NCBI RefSeq assembly: GCF_900106955.1
Contig: NZ_FNNI01000003.1
Coordinates: 310,001-374,000, forward strand
Origin: Aidingimonas halophila
Lineage (GTDB): Bacteria; Pseudomonadota; Gammaproteobacteria; Pseudomonadales; Halomonadaceae
Direction: 5' to 3'
DNA length: 64,000 nt
The position numbers were made by a program, and so were the translations under genes. The notes below the pieces were generated by a model. That model was not told where the DNA came from and ran no database searches. It was given only the letters and a program-made list of their open reading frames with translations. Below are positions 36,666-46,509 of the stretch, piece by piece (the first letter of the stretch is position 1; each line of letters opens with the position of its first letter).

Positions 36666-37880
36666 ATGTCCGAACCCGCTCAATGGGAAATCGAAAAAGG
36701 TGTGCCGATCGTGCAGCCGGCGCATCTGCTGCATGACGTTCCGCTGCCGACGGCGGCGATCTTCGAGGCACCGCTGGCCTATAACCTGGCCTGGATGCAG
36801 CGTTTCGCGGACGCTCACGGCGCCAAGTTGGCCCCGCATGGCAAGACCACCATGGCACCGGCTCTGTTCAAGCGGCAGATCGAGGCGGGGGCTTGGGGCA
36901 TAACGTTGGCGACGGCGGTGCAGAGTGTGGCGGCGCATGCTCACGGCATCGCGCGCGTGTTGATGGCCAATCAGTTGGTCGGGCGCCCCAACATGACGCT
37001 GGTAGCGGATGCCATCGAGCGCGGGCTCGAGTATTACTGCGTGGTGGATGACGTCGATAACGTGCGCGATCTAGGGGGGTACTTCGCCGAACGCGGCCTG
37101 ACGCTCAATGTGCTGATCGAGCTGGGCATCGACGGCGGTCGTTGCGGATGTCGCAATGTCGAGCAGGTCGAGATGCTGGTCGCGGCGATCAGAGAAGAGC
37201 CCGCCCTGGCGCTGGCGGGCATCGAAGGGTACGAGGGCATGATCGCCGGCAGCAATGAAGTGGCTGCTGTGCGTGCCTACGGCGAACGGTTGGTTGAGAC
37301 CGTGCGCACTTTGCATGCCAGTGGTGTGCTCCAGCGGGAGACGCCGATCGTCACCGCGTCAGGCTCCAAATGGTTCGATCTGATCGCCGAGGCATTCGAC
37401 AAGGCGGAATTGCGTGAACACTACACCCCGGTGTTGCGGCCGGGATGCTACGTGGTCCACGATCACAAGCTCTATGCCGGGGCGATGAGCGATGTGAAGG
37501 CGCGCCACCCTCGACTCGAGGGTGAATTGCAGCCGGCGCTCGAGGTCTTCGCGCATGTGCAGTCACTACCCGAGCCAGGTTTGGCCATCGTCGCACTGGG
37601 TAAGCGCGATATCGGTCATGAGCCGGATCTCCCGCTCCCGCTGCGCCGTTATCCGCGGAGTGCGGAAAGATCGGTGTCGGTCGACGTCAGTGGCTGGCGG
37701 ACGACGCATATCATGGACCAGCATACGTTCCTGGCGATCCCTCATAACGCTGATATCGCCGTGGGAGATGTGCTGGCCTTTGGGACGTCTCACCCCTGCC
37801 TGACCTTTGACAAGTGGCGCCGCATGTTGTGCGTCGATGAAACGCTGGAGGTGACGGAGGTGATAACGACGCACTTTTGA
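36666..37880 (+). CDS. PLP-dependent D-serine dehydratase-like / D-threonine aldolase-family enzyme
   Basis: 404 residues of the fold-type III (alanine-racemase-like) DSD1 family. The PLP lysine is K60 in LAPHGKTTMAP. The C-terminal domain carries GTSHPCLTFDKWR near 378-390, with the His and Cys that bind zinc in eukaryotic-type D-serine dehydratases. Family members eliminate or cleave D-serine, D-threonine or related 3-hydroxy-D-amino acids. Adjacent ridA fits an enzyme that makes enamines. GAGGAAAA precedes the ATG. Exact substrate cannot be read: D-serine deaminase, D-threonine aldolase and D-threo-3-hydroxyaspartate dehydratase are all possible. Confidence 0.83.
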   Translation: MSEPAQWEIEKGVPIVQPAHLLHDVPLPTAAIFEAPLAYNLAWMQRFADAHGAKLAPHGKTTMAPALFKRQIEAGAWGITLATAVQSVAAHAHGIARVLMANQLVGRPNMTLVADAIERGLEYYCVVDDVDNVRDLGGYFAERGLTLNVLIELGIDGGRCGCRNVEQVEMLVAAIREEPALALAGIEGYEGMIAGSNEVAAVRAYGERLVETVRTLHASGVLQRETPIVTASGSKWFDLIAEAFDKAELREHYTPVLRPGCYVVHDHKLYAGAMSDVKARHPRLEGELQPALEVFAHVQSLPEPGLAIVALGKRDIGHEPDLPLPLRRYPRSAERSVSVDVSGWRTTHIMDQHTFLAIPHNADIAVGDVLAFGTSHPCLTFDKWRRMLCVDETLEVTEVITTHF

Positions 37881-37931
37881 GTGGCGCAAGGCATGCGGCA
37901 CGCAGAACGACGCGATGTCTTGAGGTCGCGA

Positions 37932-37947
37932 CCCCTCGTATGAGGGG
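37932..37947. other. Short hairpin between convergent genes
   Basis: CCCCTC-GTAT-GAGGGG, a 6-base stem between the PLP enzyme gene and serA stops. It lacks a T-run, so termination here is unproven. Confidence 0.4.
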
Positions 37948-37979
37948 CCGTGCTATATCAGGGGCATTGCGCCGTGGCG

Positions 37980-39230
37980 TCACGCATTGAAGTTGCTCTC
38001 GGAGTAGAGCACGCGCAGCCGCAGGGTGTGATTGACCTGCTTGAGGGCTTCCAGGGCCTTGGGACCATAGGCCTTGTCGACATCGACGACCACATAGCCG
38101 ACCTTCTCGTTGGTCTGAAGGTACTGGCCTGAAATGTTGATGCCGTTTTCCGACAGCACGCGGTTGATCTCGGACAGCACACCGGGGACGTTGTCGTGGA
38201 TGTGCAACAGGCGGTGCTTGTCCGGATGCGCCGGCAGAGCCACTTCCGGGAAATTGACCGAGGTGATGGTCGTACCGTTGTCGGAGTAGGTAATCAGCTT
38301 CTCGGAGACTTCGACGCCGATGTTTTCCTGAGCCTCCAGGGTCGAGCCGCCGACATGGGGTGTCAGGATGACATTCTCGAGTCCACGCAGAGGACTGACG
38401 AACTCCTCGCCATTGCTCTTGGGTTCGACGGGGAAGACATCGATGGCTGCACCAAGCAGTTTGCCTTCCTTGAGCCCTTCGGCAAGGGCCTCGATATCCA
38501 CCACCGTGCCGCGGGAAGCGTTGATGAGAATGCCGCCCTGCCTCATCAGAGCGATCTGCTCCTTGCCGATCATCCAGCGCGTGGAGGGGACGTCGGGGAC
38601 ATGCAGGCTGACGACATCGGATCGCGCGAGCAGCTCCTCCAGACTGCCGACCTGACGGGCATTGCCCATGCCCAGTTTGGTGACGACATCGTAATAGAGG
38701 ACATCGAAGCCCATCGACTCGGCGAGTACCGATAATTGGGCACCGATATTGCCATAACCCACGATACCCAGAGTCTTGCCGCGCGCTTCATGTGAGTTCT
38801 TGGCGGATTTCAGCCAGCCGCCCTGGTGAGCCTGGGCACTCTTTTCGGGGATGCCGCGCAGCAACATGATCGACTCGGCCAATACCAGCTCCGCCACCGA
38901 GCGCGTGTTGGAGTAAGGGGCATTGAAAACCGGAATCCCGCGTTTCAGGGCAGCGTTCAGGTCGACCTGATTGGTACCGATACAGAAGCAACCCACGGCT
39001 GTCAGTTTCTCCGCCGCGTCGAAGACACGCTCGGTGAGCTGAGTGCGTGAACGGATTCCCAGGAAGTGGGCGTCACGGATCTTGTCGATCAGCGTCTCTT
39101 CATCCAGGGAGGTGGAGAGGTGTTCAATGTTGGTGTAGCCGGCGTTCAGGAAGTTGTCCACTGCGCTCTGGTGAATACCCTCGAGCAACAGGATCTTGAT
39201 TTTGCTCTTGTCCAGGGACGTTTTGGCCAT
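37980..39230 (-). CDS. serA: D-3-phosphoglycerate dehydrogenase
   Basis: First enzyme of serine synthesis, NAD-dependent, 416 residues (E. coli 410). The NAD motif LGIVGYGNIGAQL lies near 155-167. Catalytic residues occur in INASRGTVVD (Arg), the following Glu region, and LTPHVGGSTLEAQ (His). A C-terminal ACT domain (about 345-416, LLHIHDNVPGVLSEINRVL) indicates serine feedback inhibition. I start at MAKTSLDKSKIKILLLEG; the 57-codon upstream frame is not part of the family. A GAGAGGG lies about 12 bases upstream. Confidence 0.95.
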   Translation of the reverse strand: MAKTSLDKSKIKILLLEGIHQSAVDNFLNAGYTNIEHLSTSLDEETLIDKIRDAHFLGIRSRTQLTERVFDAAEKLTAVGCFCIGTNQVDLNAALKRGIPVFNAPYSNTRSVAELVLAESIMLLRGIPEKSAQAHQGGWLKSAKNSHEARGKTLGIVGYGNIGAQLSVLAESMGFDVLYYDVVTKLGMGNARQVGSLEELLARSDVVSLHVPDVPSTRWMIGKEQIALMRQGGILINASRGTVVDIEALAEGLKEGKLLGAAIDVFPVEPKSNGEEFVSPLRGLENVILTPHVGGSTLEAQENIGVEVSEKLITYSDNGTTITSVNFPEVALPAHPDKHRLLHIHDNVPGVLSEINRVLSENGINISGQYLQTNEKVGYVVVDVDKAYGPKALEALKQVNHTLRLRVLYSESNFNA

Positions 39231-39446
39231 CGTTGCGTCAACCCTCTCGCGGCAAGCGCCGCGTTGATCTCTGAATCGATTGGAGTTCATGGATCCCGGT
39301 TGCTGTCTCATCAGGGACGCATTGGGCTGTCCGCGATGCCCGGGAATCGAAAACGGACTTATCCTAGCACAGTTGGCATGCTTACCGGGGGGAGTCTCCA
39401 TGAAAATGCCATGAAGGGATTATGAAAAAGGCACATGATCGAATCC

Positions 39447-39482
39447 GGGGGCAGACGCCCCCAGGGGGATTGCGTGTATACT
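39447..39482 (+). promoter_or_regulatory. Hairpin and candidate -10 before xseB
   Basis: The serA/xseB divergent gap (39231-39524) holds a GGGGGC-AGAC-GCCCCC inverted repeat (39447-39462) followed by TATACT (39477-39482), 43 bases upstream of the xseB start. There is no good -35, so the promoter call is tentative. I see nothing else in this gap. Confidence 0.35.
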
Positions 39483-39524
39483 GGCGACTGACATGTCGGT
39501 AAGACATGCACGATGAGAGGATGA

Positions 39525-39806
39525 ATGAGAGGCAATATGGCTGATCAGGATGCTGCACCCGACGAGTCCGTGACACCGCAGGACTTTGCCTCGACCCTCG
39601 AACGGCTCGAGACACTGGTCAATCGGCTTGAGTCAGGCGAATTGTCCCTGGAAGAGTCGCTATCCGCCTTCGAGCAGGGAGTACGCTTGACACGAGATGC
39701 TCAACGGCGACTCGATGAAGCCGAACTCAAGGTGCGTACGCTGGTCGAGCAGCCGGATGGTTCCCTGGGCGAGTCGGCCGATCAGGATCTTGGGGATAAT
39801 GACTGA
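39525..39806 (+). CDS. xseB: Exodeoxyribonuclease VII small subunit
   Basis: 93 residues. The characteristic helical hairpin runs from about 19 to 78: [49 protein letters not shown]. The protein partners XseA in degrading single-stranded DNA; xseA is not in the window. Two starts four codons apart (39525 and 39537) each have GAGAGG 4 bases upstream, so the exact N-terminus is undecided. The stop overlaps the ispA start by 8 bases. The order xseB-ispA-dxs is conserved. Confidence 0.93.
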   Translation: MRGNMADQDAAPDESVTPQDFASTLERLETLVNRLESGELSLEESLSAFEQGVRLTRDAQRRLDEAELKVRTLVEQPDGSLGESADQDLGDND

Positions 39807-40686
39807 CGTGGCATCGCTGGAACGCCGTCTGGCCGAGCATCGTACGCGCATCGAAGGCGTGCTCGAGGCTCTTTTTCATGATCGGAATGAGGTGTCGACC
39901 CGCTTGGAGGCGGCGATGCGTCATGGCGTGTTGGGTGGTGGCAAGCGCCTGCGTCCCATCCTGGTCTATGTCACGGGTAGAGCCCTGGGAGCCGCGCCTG
40001 ATGCACTCGATGCACCGGCCGCCGCCGTGGAATTGATTCATGCCTATTCGCTGGTGCATGACGACCTGCCCGCCATGGATGATGACGACCTGCGCCGAGG
40101 CAATCCAACTGTCCACAAGGCCTTCGATGACGCTACGGCCATTCTGGCCGGGGATGCCTTGCAGACGCTGGCCTTTGAGGTGCTGGCGCGTTCTTCACAT
40201 CCACGCTTGGGGGCGCTGGTGCGTAGCCTGACCGAGGCGTCTGGCCGTGATGGAATGGCTGCCGGTCAGGCGCTGGACCTAAATGCCGTGGGAGCCCAGC
40301 CGAGTGTCGATGCGTTGGTCGAGATGCATCGTCATAAAACCGGTGCGTTGATTCGTGCAGCCGTGCGGATGGGAGCCTTGACGGCGGTGGCCGAAACGGA
40401 TGCCCGAGTCGCCGCGCTCGATCGGTATGCCGCGGCTATTGGTCTAGCATTCCAGATCCATGATGACATTCTCGATATTACCGGCGATACCGCGACGCTC
40501 GGCAAGACGTCCGGTGCCGATGCAGCCCGGGAGAAACCCACGTATCCTGCGTTACTCGGCCTCGATGCCTCACGTCGAAAAGCGAAGGGGCTGCTGGACG
40601 AAGCCCTGGAAGCGCTTGCTCCATTGGGCGAGAATGGCTCACCCTTGGCCGAACTGGCCCGATACATGATCGAGCGCGATCACTGA
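39799..40686 (+). CDS. ispA: Farnesyl diphosphate synthase
   Basis: 295-residue trans-prenyltransferase making farnesyl diphosphate. The first Asp-rich motif is [17 protein letters not shown] near 84-100, and the second is [19 protein letters not shown] near 220-238. [13 protein letters not shown] near 45-57 is also conserved. The start overlaps the end of xseB by 8 bases, the usual coupling, and this ATG gives the normal N-terminus; a further upstream frame lies inside xseB. It precedes dxs by 16 bases. Confidence 0.96.
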   Translation: MTDVASLERRLAEHRTRIEGVLEALFHDRNEVSTRLEAAMRHGVLGGGKRLRPILVYVTGRALGAAPDALDAPAAAVELIHAYSLVHDDLPAMDDDDLRRGNPTVHKAFDDATAILAGDALQTLAFEVLARSSHPRLGALVRSLTEASGRDGMAAGQALDLNAVGAQPSVDALVEMHRHKTGALIRAAVRMGALTAVAETDARVAALDRYAAAIGLAFQIHDDILDITGDTATLGKTSGADAAREKPTYPALLGLDASRRKAKGLLDEALEALAPLGENGSPLAELARYMIERDH

Positions 40687-40702
40687 CACGATTGATATCT
40701 TC

Positions 40703-42634
40703 ATGAAACTGTTCGACGAAATTCCCGCCGAGCGACCGGCCACGCCTTTGCTTGACACGCTCGACACGCCGGCTGGGCTGCGCTCCATGAACCAGTCCCA
40801 ATTGATGCAGGTTGCCGACGAACTGCGTGCCTACCTGCTCTATAGTGTCGGATGTAGCGGCGGGCACTTCGGTGCCGGATTGGGTGTGGTCGAGTTGACC
40901 GTGGCACTACACCACGCCCTGGATACACCCTATGACCGTCTCGTCTGGGATGTCGGTCATCAGGCCTATCCTCACAAGATTCTGACCGGACGACGCGAGG
41001 CGATGCTGAGCATCCGTCAGTATGGCGGCCTGGCGGCGTTTCCCCGCCGTGCCGAGTCGGAATACGATACCTTTGGCGTCGGCCATTCGAGCACCTCTGT
41101 GTCGGCGGCGCTGGGCATGGCGCTGGCAGCGCGTACCCGTCACGAGAAACGCCGTGTCTGTGCCGTGATCGGTGACGGTGCCATGTCGGCCGGGATGGCC
41201 TTCGAGGCACTGGCACACGCCGGTCATGTCGATGCCAATCTGCTGGTCGTCCTCAATGACAACGAGATGTCGATCTCGGAAAACGTCGGCGGCATGGCCA
41301 GTTATCTGGCCCGCATTCTTACCAGCAAGCCCTATACCCTGATGCGTGAGAACAGCAAGCGTGTCTTGTCGCATCTGCCCGGGGCGCTGGAGCTGGCCAA
41401 ACGAACCGAAGAGCACATGAAGGGCATGGTCAGTCCGGCAACGCTGTTCGAGGAGATGGGATTCAATTACATCGGCCCCATCGATGGTCATGACTTGCCG
41501 GCGTTGGTGCATACATTGCGTAACATGCGGGATCTTGAGGGGCCGCAGTTTTTGCATATCAAGACCTGCAAGGGGCGTGGTTTTCAGCCGGCGGAATCCG
41601 ATCCGATCGGCTACCATGCCATCACGAAGTTGGAAAAGCCGGCACCGGCGCCGCCTCCGAAAGTCGAGCCCAAGGCACCGAGTGAAGCGAAACCCGAGCC
41701 GGCCGCCAAACCGCGCAAATACTGCAATGTCTTCGGCGAGTGGATCTGTGACATGGCAGCCCGGGATGAGCGTCTGATCGGCATTACGCCGGCCATGCGT
41801 GAGGGCTCGGATCTAGTGCGGTTTTCCAAGGAGTATCCCGAGCGCTATTACGATGTCGCCATCGCCGAGCAGCATGCCGTGACGCTTGCTGCGGGACTCG
41901 CCTGCGAAGGCATGAAGCCGGTGGTGGCGATCTATTCGACCTTCCTTCAACGTGGTTATGATCAGTTGATTCATGACGTGGCGGTTCAGGGGCTCGATGT
42001 CATGTTTGCGCTGGACCGGGCAGGGGTGGTCGGCGAAGACGGCCCCACGCATCATGGGGCGCTGGACCTTTCCTTCGTACGCTGTATTCCGGGGTTGGTG
42101 GTAATGGCGCCGGCCGATGAAGCCGAGTGCCGGGCGATGTTGAGCGCCGTCTATCACCATCCCGGTCCGGCGGCCGTTCGTTATCCACGTGGTACAGGAC
42201 CCGGTGTGGCAGTGCCGGAGCATCTGGAGGCCATCGATATCGGCAGGGCGCAGATCCGTCGCGAGGGGCAGCGAATCGCCCTGCTCGCTTTCGGTAGCCT
42301 GAATACGGCGGCCGCCGAGGTGGCTGAACGGCTCGATGCCTCGCACATCAACATGCGCACGGTCAAACCGCTCGATCGTGACGCCGTGCTGGCAGCGGCA
42401 CGGGAGCATGACCTGCTGGTCACGCTGGAGGAAAACGTGGTGGCTGGTGGTGCAGGCAGTGGTGTCAACGAACTGTTGGCGGAAGCAGGTGAATTGTGTG
42501 CCGTACTCAATCTGGGATTGCCTGATGCATTCGTCGAGCACGGTAAACCGGCGGAGTTACTCCATGAATGTGGCCTCGATGCCGAAGGTATCGAGGCCTC
42601 CATCCGCCGACGTATCAATGCGCTGACCTCATAA
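40703..42634 (+). CDS. dxs: 1-deoxy-D-xylulose-5-phosphate synthase
   Basis: 643-residue thiamine-diphosphate enzyme starting the MEP isoprenoid pathway. The ThDP/Mg motif [18 protein letters not shown] ... LNDNEMSIS lies near 156-194. The catalytic glutamate is in [16 protein letters not shown] near 387, and the C-terminal transketolase domain includes [15 protein letters not shown]. It is about 20 residues longer than E. coli Dxs because of a Pro/Ala/Lys/Glu linker near residues 312-338 ([17 protein letters not shown]...) between the first and second domains. It is co-directional with ispA (16-base gap). Confidence 0.96.
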   Translation: MKLFDEIPAERPATPLLDTLDTPAGLRSMNQSQLMQVADELRAYLLYSVGCSGGHFGAGLGVVELTVALHHALDTPYDRLVWDVGHQAYPHKILTGRREAMLSIRQYGGLAAFPRRAESEYDTFGVGHSSTSVSAALGMALAARTRHEKRRVCAVIGDGAMSAGMAFEALAHAGHVDANLLVVLNDNEMSISENVGGMASYLARILTSKPYTLMRENSKRVLSHLPGALELAKRTEEHMKGMVSPATLFEEMGFNYIGPIDGHDLPALVHTLRNMRDLEGPQFLHIKTCKGRGFQPAESDPIGYHAITKLEKPAPAPPPKVEPKAPSEAKPEPAAKPRKYCNVFGEWICDMAARDERLIGITPAMREGSDLVRFSKEYPERYYDVAIAEQHAVTLAAGLACEGMKPVVAIYSTFLQRGYDQLIHDVAVQGLDVMFALDRAGVVGEDGPTHHGALDLSFVRCIPGLVVMAPADEAECRAMLSAVYHHPGPAAVRYPRGTGPGVAVPEHLEAIDIGRAQIRREGQRIALLAFGSLNTAAAEVAERLDASHINMRTVKPLDRDAVLAAAREHDLLVTLEENVVAGGAGSGVNELLAEAGELCAVLNLGLPDAFVEHGKPAELLHECGLDAEGIEASIRRRINALTS

Positions 42635-42644
42635 GGATACTGGC

Positions 42645-43418
42645 ATGCTGATCGCGATTCTGATTGGAGCGATGTTGGGCTACATGATCGGTCGCCTACC
42701 CGGGCTGCTGATCGGAGCCGTGCTGGGAGGGTGGATCGCACGCCGGTTCGTACGCGGTGTCGTAGTCAAACGACTCGCTCAATTGCAAACGCAATTCCTC
42801 GATTCAACCTTTGCCGTCATGGGCTGCCTGTGCAAGGCCGACGGTCAGGTGAGCGATGATGAGCTGCAGGTCGCCGAAGCGCTTTTCCAGCGGCTGCACT
42901 TGAGCTCCCAGCAGCAGGAACGGGCCCGGGCAGCTTTCGAACGTGGCAGGCGAGAGGACTTCGACCTGGACACTGAGCTGGCGACGGTACGGCGTATCGC
43001 CGGTAGCCAGCGAGCTCTGCTGCAGGTGTTCCTGCAGGTGCAACTCTCCGCCATTGCTGCCGATGGAGTATTGCATCCCGCCGAGCATGACATGTTGATG
43101 CGCATCGCGCGTGGTCTGGGCTGCTCCGAAGAGGAAATCGCGCAAATCGAGGCCATGTTGCGCGGGAGTACCAGTGAAGGCCGTCAGGCATCATCGGGGC
43201 AATCGCTACAGGATGCCTATAGCGTGCTGGGGGTCGATCCGGAATCGAGTGATGCAGAGATCAAGCGGGCCTACCGTAGGCTGATGAGTGAAAACCACCC
43301 CGATAAATTGGCAGGCAAGGGGTTGCCGGAAAGCATGCGGGAAATGGCGGAAGAGCGAACGCGTGAAATAAGCAACGCCTATGATGTCATCAAGGAAGCG
43401 CGTGCCGCTGAAGCGTAG
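42645..43418 (+). CDS. TerB/J-domain membrane protein (DjlA-like)
   Basis: 257 residues. The N-terminus is a Gly-rich hydrophobic hairpin or span (about 1-32, LIAILIGAMLGYMIGRLPGL...). A TerB-like helical domain follows (about 45-170, AVMGCLCKADGQVSDDELQVAE ... IAADGVLHPAEHDMLMRIA). A C-terminal J domain (about 187-250) has the HPD motif in SENHPDKLAGKG. This is the DjlA architecture, an inner-membrane co-chaperone for DnaK. It follows dxs by 10 bases. It converges on hcp across a GC-rich hairpin. Confidence 0.88.
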   Translation: MLIAILIGAMLGYMIGRLPGLLIGAVLGGWIARRFVRGVVVKRLAQLQTQFLDSTFAVMGCLCKADGQVSDDELQVAEALFQRLHLSSQQQERARAAFERGRREDFDLDTELATVRRIAGSQRALLQVFLQVQLSAIAADGVLHPAEHDMLMRIARGLGCSEEEIAQIEAMLRGSTSEGRQASSGQSLQDAYSVLGVDPESSDAEIKRAYRRLMSENHPDKLAGKGLPESMREMAEERTREISNAYDVIKEARAAEA

Positions 43419-43446
43419 TCAGTGCTTTTTTACCTTGAGTAGCAAT

Positions 43447-43473
43447 CCCCTCCCCACGTGGTATGGGGAGGGG
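43447..43473. terminator. Hairpin between convergent djlA-like and hcp genes
   Basis: CCCCTCCCC (43447-43455) pairs with GGGGAGGGG (43465-43473), nine perfect pairs with a 9-base loop. There is no T-run on either side, so it is a probable but atypical bidirectional terminator. Confidence 0.5.
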
Positions 43474-43484
43474 GTCAACGCTGG

Positions 43485-44003
43485 TTACGCTTCTTTCGGT
43501 GCGCGCCAGTCGTCGGACCCTGAGGTGCCGGCAACCGTGTGCTCCCAATCGATCTTGCGATAGGACAGTGCCACGTCCATCAATTGCGTGAACTCGGCCT
43601 TGGACGGATCCTGAGCATGCGGCATACGCAGATTGATGTCGACGATGGTGGCGTCAGTCAGGGTCGTGGTGAAGAAATGTTCCTGCTTGCCTTCCACCGA
43701 AGTGCGATACCACTTGAGTTCGACATTGGGCAGCATCTCACCGGAAGCGAGCGCGTTGTAAAGCAGGGGTACGGACTTGTTCAGGGCCACGGTGAAAATG
43801 AAAGGCTTGTGGGCCCGTTGACCGGAAGGCTGACCGGACTGGGGATCCGTGGGCACCGTGACCACGTGCTTGAATTCCTGGACCAGCATTTCGTCTTCAT
43901 GGCCCTCGACGTAAATGTTGCCCACGGAATCCGGCGTGAAGGCGCCGGCCGTGATGTTGCCCTGGCTCTGGCCTTCGATGCTGATGTAACAAGGGGTTGG
44001 CAT
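43485..44003 (-). CDS. Hcp family type VI secretion tube/effector protein
   Basis: 172 residues, the standard Hcp length. It begins MPTPCYISIEGQSQGNITAGAF, contains EDEMLVQEFKHVV and the C-terminal strands FFTTTLTDATIVDINLRMPH and ALSYRKIDWEHTVAGTSGSDD. Hcp forms hexameric rings stacked as the T6SS inner tube and is secreted. The start is the ATG with AAGGAG 8 bases upstream; the 48-codon extension lies in the promoter. No other T6SS gene is in the window, so this is an orphan hcp. A sigma-54-type element lies 59 bases upstream. Confidence 0.93.
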   Translation of the reverse strand: MPTPCYISIEGQSQGNITAGAFTPDSVGNIYVEGHEDEMLVQEFKHVVTVPTDPQSGQPSGQRAHKPFIFTVALNKSVPLLYNALASGEMLPNVELKWYRTSVEGKQEHFFTTTLTDATIVDINLRMPHAQDPSKAEFTQLMDVALSYRKIDWEHTVAGTSGSDDWRAPKEA

Positions 44004-44061
44004 GTGTCTGCTCCTTGACGCTGTATGAGGAAAAAATGTCCTTGTGGACACCCTTGACAGG

Positions 44062-44076
44062 GCAGCGCGCATGCCA
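44062..44076 (-). promoter_or_regulatory. Candidate sigma-54 promoter for hcp
   Basis: On the minus strand TGGCATGCGCGCTGC has GG and GC separated by exactly 10 bases, with TGGCA and TGC matching the -24/-12 consensus. It ends about 59 bases before hcp. Confidence 0.5.
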
Positions 44077-44212
44077 TTTCCATGAAACGTCAATAAAAAT
44101 AATAAGTTATTTACTTGGTATGCGAAATGGATCGTCAGCATAGGCAATTTTTTGCCTGAAAGCAGGCGACGAATCGCTTGCTGCGCGACGATTTGCTCAG
44201 GCAGATGAGGTA

Positions 44213-44848
44213 TCAGCGCTTTCGCTCGATATCGATGTCGCTGGCTTGGGTAAAATCGTCCAGCGCCATCATGTGGCCGAGTTTGCCCGCCTTGGTGGAG
44301 AGGTATTGTTCGTTATGGGCATTGAGGCCGGTCGTGATGGGGAGCCGCTCGGCGATCGCAACACCGTCACGGGTCAATGCCTCTACCTTGCGCGGATTAT
44401 TGGTCATCAGCTTGAGCGATGCGACGCCGAGATGTTCCAGCATCGGTACACAGAGGTCGTAGCGGCGCATGTCGGCCTCGAATCCCAAACGTTCGTTCGC
44501 TTCGACCGTATCGGCGCCTTCATCCTGGAGATGATAGGCGCGAATCTTGTTGAGCAGCCCGATACCCCGACCTTCCTGACGCAGATAGAGCAGTACGCCA
44601 CGCCCTTCGTCGGCAATCCGCTTGAGGGCTTCCTGCAGTTGATAGCCACAATCGCAACGCATCGAGAACAGAGCGTCGCCGGTCAGGCATTCGGAATGTA
44701 CGCGGCCGAGTACCGGCTGACCATCGGTGACATCTCCCAGCGTCAGAGCGATATGATCCTTGCCGGTGGCCTCGTCCTCGAAGCCGTGCATGGTGAAGGT
44801 GGCCCAGGGAGTGGGGAGCCGGGAAGCGGCGATGAATCGAATCGTCAC
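44213..44848 (-). CDS. ribA: GTP cyclohydrolase II
   Basis: 211-residue enzyme opening GTP for riboflavin synthesis. Zinc cysteines are C54, C65 and C67 in [20 protein letters not shown], the same numbering as E. coli. [16 protein letters not shown] lies near 91-106 and [12 protein letters not shown] near 146-157. It stands alone without a RibB fusion. GAGGT lies about 9 bases before the ATG. It is divergent from hemE across 148 bases and 209 bases from hcp on the same strand. Confidence 0.96.
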   Translation of the reverse strand: MTIRFIAASRLPTPWATFTMHGFEDEATGKDHIALTLGDVTDGQPVLGRVHSECLTGDALFSMRCDCGYQLQEALKRIADEGRGVLLYLRQEGRGIGLLNKIRAYHLQDEGADTVEANERLGFEADMRRYDLCVPMLEHLGVASLKLMTNNPRKVEALTRDGVAIAERLPITTGLNAHNEQYLSTKAGKLGHMMALDDFTQASDIDIERKR

Positions 44849-44996
44849 GTGTTGACCTCAGCATAGCCGGACCGGCATACGTTGCCGGTTTCAAGGGGGC
44901 CTCCATTCTAGCAGGATCATGATGATGGCTCACGACCCGCGCCGAGGTTGATACGATTGGGTACAATATGAACACATTCGCAATCGAGAGCCCCTG

Positions 44997-46067
44997 ATGG
45001 AACTCCGCAACGATAGATTGCTGCGAGCCCTGGCCGGCCAGCCAGTCGACCGGACCCCTGTCTGGATGATGCGTCAGGCGGGACGTTACCTCCCCGAATA
45101 TCGTGCCACTCGGGAGCGTGCCGGTAGTTTCATGGACTTGTGCCGTGATGCCGATATGGCTTGTGAAGTCACCTTGCAGCCGCTGGAACGCTATCCACTT
45201 GATGGTGCCATTCTGTTTTCGGATATTCTGACCATTCCCGATGCCATGGGGCTGGGGCTGTATTTCGAAACCGGCGAAGGGCCGAAGTTCCGCAAGCCGG
45301 TACGTACCGCCGAAGCCGTATCGGCACTTGAGTTACCGGATGTAGAGCATGACCTGGACTATGTGATGAATGCCCTGCGCACCATTCGGACTGAATTGAA
45401 TGGACGCGTGCCGTTGATCGGCTTTTCCGGTAGTCCCTGGACGTTGGCGACATACATGGTGGAGGGTGCGTCGAGCAAGGATTTTCGCCACGTCAAATCG
45501 ATGCTTTATGGCAATCCCGATGCCATGCATCAGTTGCTCGACCTGCTGGCGCAGGCGGTGACCGATTATCTCAACGCGCAGATTCGTGCTGGTGCACAGG
45601 TCGTGCAGATCTTTGATACCTGGGGAGGCACGCTGACGACGCCGGCCTATCTGGAGTTTTCGCTCCGCTACATGGAACAGATCGTTGCCGGCCTGATCCG
45701 CGAACAAGAAGGGCGCCGGGTACCCGTCATCCTGTTTACCAAGAACGGCGGCCAATGGCTGGAACACATCGCCGACAGCGGTGCCGATGCGGTTGGGCTG
45801 GACTGGACGACGGAGCTGTCCGATGCACGTCGACGTATCGGTCATCAGGTTGCCCTGCAAGGGAACCTCGATCCCAATGTGTTGTTTGCTTCGCCAGCTG
45901 CGATTCGCGCCGAAGTGGCGCGTATTCTCGATAGCTTCGGTGAGGGGAGTGGCCATGTGTTCAACCTCGGGCACGGTATCAGTCAGTTCACCGACCCTAC
46001 GCATGTCGACGCACTGATGGAGGCTTTGCACGAACTGAGTCCAACGTACCATCCAGTGTCGACATGA
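44997..46067 (+). CDS. hemE: Uroporphyrinogen decarboxylase
   Basis: 356-residue heme-pathway enzyme converting uroporphyrinogen III to coproporphyrinogen III. Signature sequences are [18 protein letters not shown] near 20-37, with the conserved arginines, and [17 protein letters not shown] near 140-156. NLGHGISQ near 323 is typical. CGAGAG lies about 9 bases before the ATG. The stop overlaps the next gene's ATG (ATGA), indicating translational coupling. Confidence 0.96.
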   Translation: MELRNDRLLRALAGQPVDRTPVWMMRQAGRYLPEYRATRERAGSFMDLCRDADMACEVTLQPLERYPLDGAILFSDILTIPDAMGLGLYFETGEGPKFRKPVRTAEAVSALELPDVEHDLDYVMNALRTIRTELNGRVPLIGFSGSPWTLATYMVEGASSKDFRHVKSMLYGNPDAMHQLLDLLAQAVTDYLNAQIRAGAQVVQIFDTWGGTLTTPAYLEFSLRYMEQIVAGLIREQEGRRVPVILFTKNGGQWLEHIADSGADAVGLDWTTELSDARRRIGHQVALQGNLDPNVLFASPAAIRAEVARILDSFGEGSGHVFNLGHGISQFTDPTHVDALMEALHELSPTYHPVST

Positions 46068-46438
46068 TACGGGGATGGCTTGCACGCTGGCATGGCCGGC
46101 GCCGGTTGTGGGCGGTACTGGCATTGGCTGCCGCTGCCGTGATCGCGTTTGGCAGCCTGACGCCCGGGAAGGAAATGCCCGACACACTGCCTTGGGACAA
46201 GCTCAATCATTTCATCGGCTATGCCGGCCTGGCCGGCTTGTCGGGGCTGGCCGGGTGGCCGTTGCGCTGGGCGTTTGTGGTAGTGAGCTTGTATGGCATC
46301 GCTATCGAATTCGCCCAGCTTTGGGTGCCGGGGCGTCTGGGTGGTGACTGGCTGGATATCAGCGCGAATGTGCTGGGGGCCGCCAGTGCAACGGGACTCC
46401 TGCATCTAATACGCCGGAAGTGGTTGTGCCGACAATGA
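46064..46438 (+). CDS. VanZ-like membrane protein
   Basis: 124 residues with about four hydrophobic segments ([21 protein letters not shown] at about 15-35, and others to about 115). It has the VanZ-family patterns [15 protein letters not shown] and [22 protein letters not shown]. VanZ proteins are small membrane proteins, some linked to teicoplanin resistance, but most homologues have unknown roles; resistance is not implied here. It is coupled to hemE by a 4-base overlap. Confidence 0.82.
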   Translation: MIRGWLARWHGRRRLWAVLALAAAAVIAFGSLTPGKEMPDTLPWDKLNHFIGYAGLAGLSGLAGWPLRWAFVVVSLYGIAIEFAQLWVPGRLGGDWLDISANVLGAASATGLLHLIRRKWLCRQ

Positions 46439-46509
46439 CGGATCTCTGCCACGGACCAGGCGCGCTGACCTGAGCGTTGAATGATACTCGTCTATTGTCG
46501 GCTCGACCT

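Noticed and set aside
43419-44212. Possible type VI secretion cluster around hcp
   Set aside because: Neighbours are djlA-like and ribA; no tss, vgrG, clpV or PAAR gene is visible in either direction.
46064-46438. Glycopeptide resistance role for the VanZ-like protein
   Set aside because: Only the widespread VanZ-like fold is present, with no other van genes, and the host appears Gram-negative.
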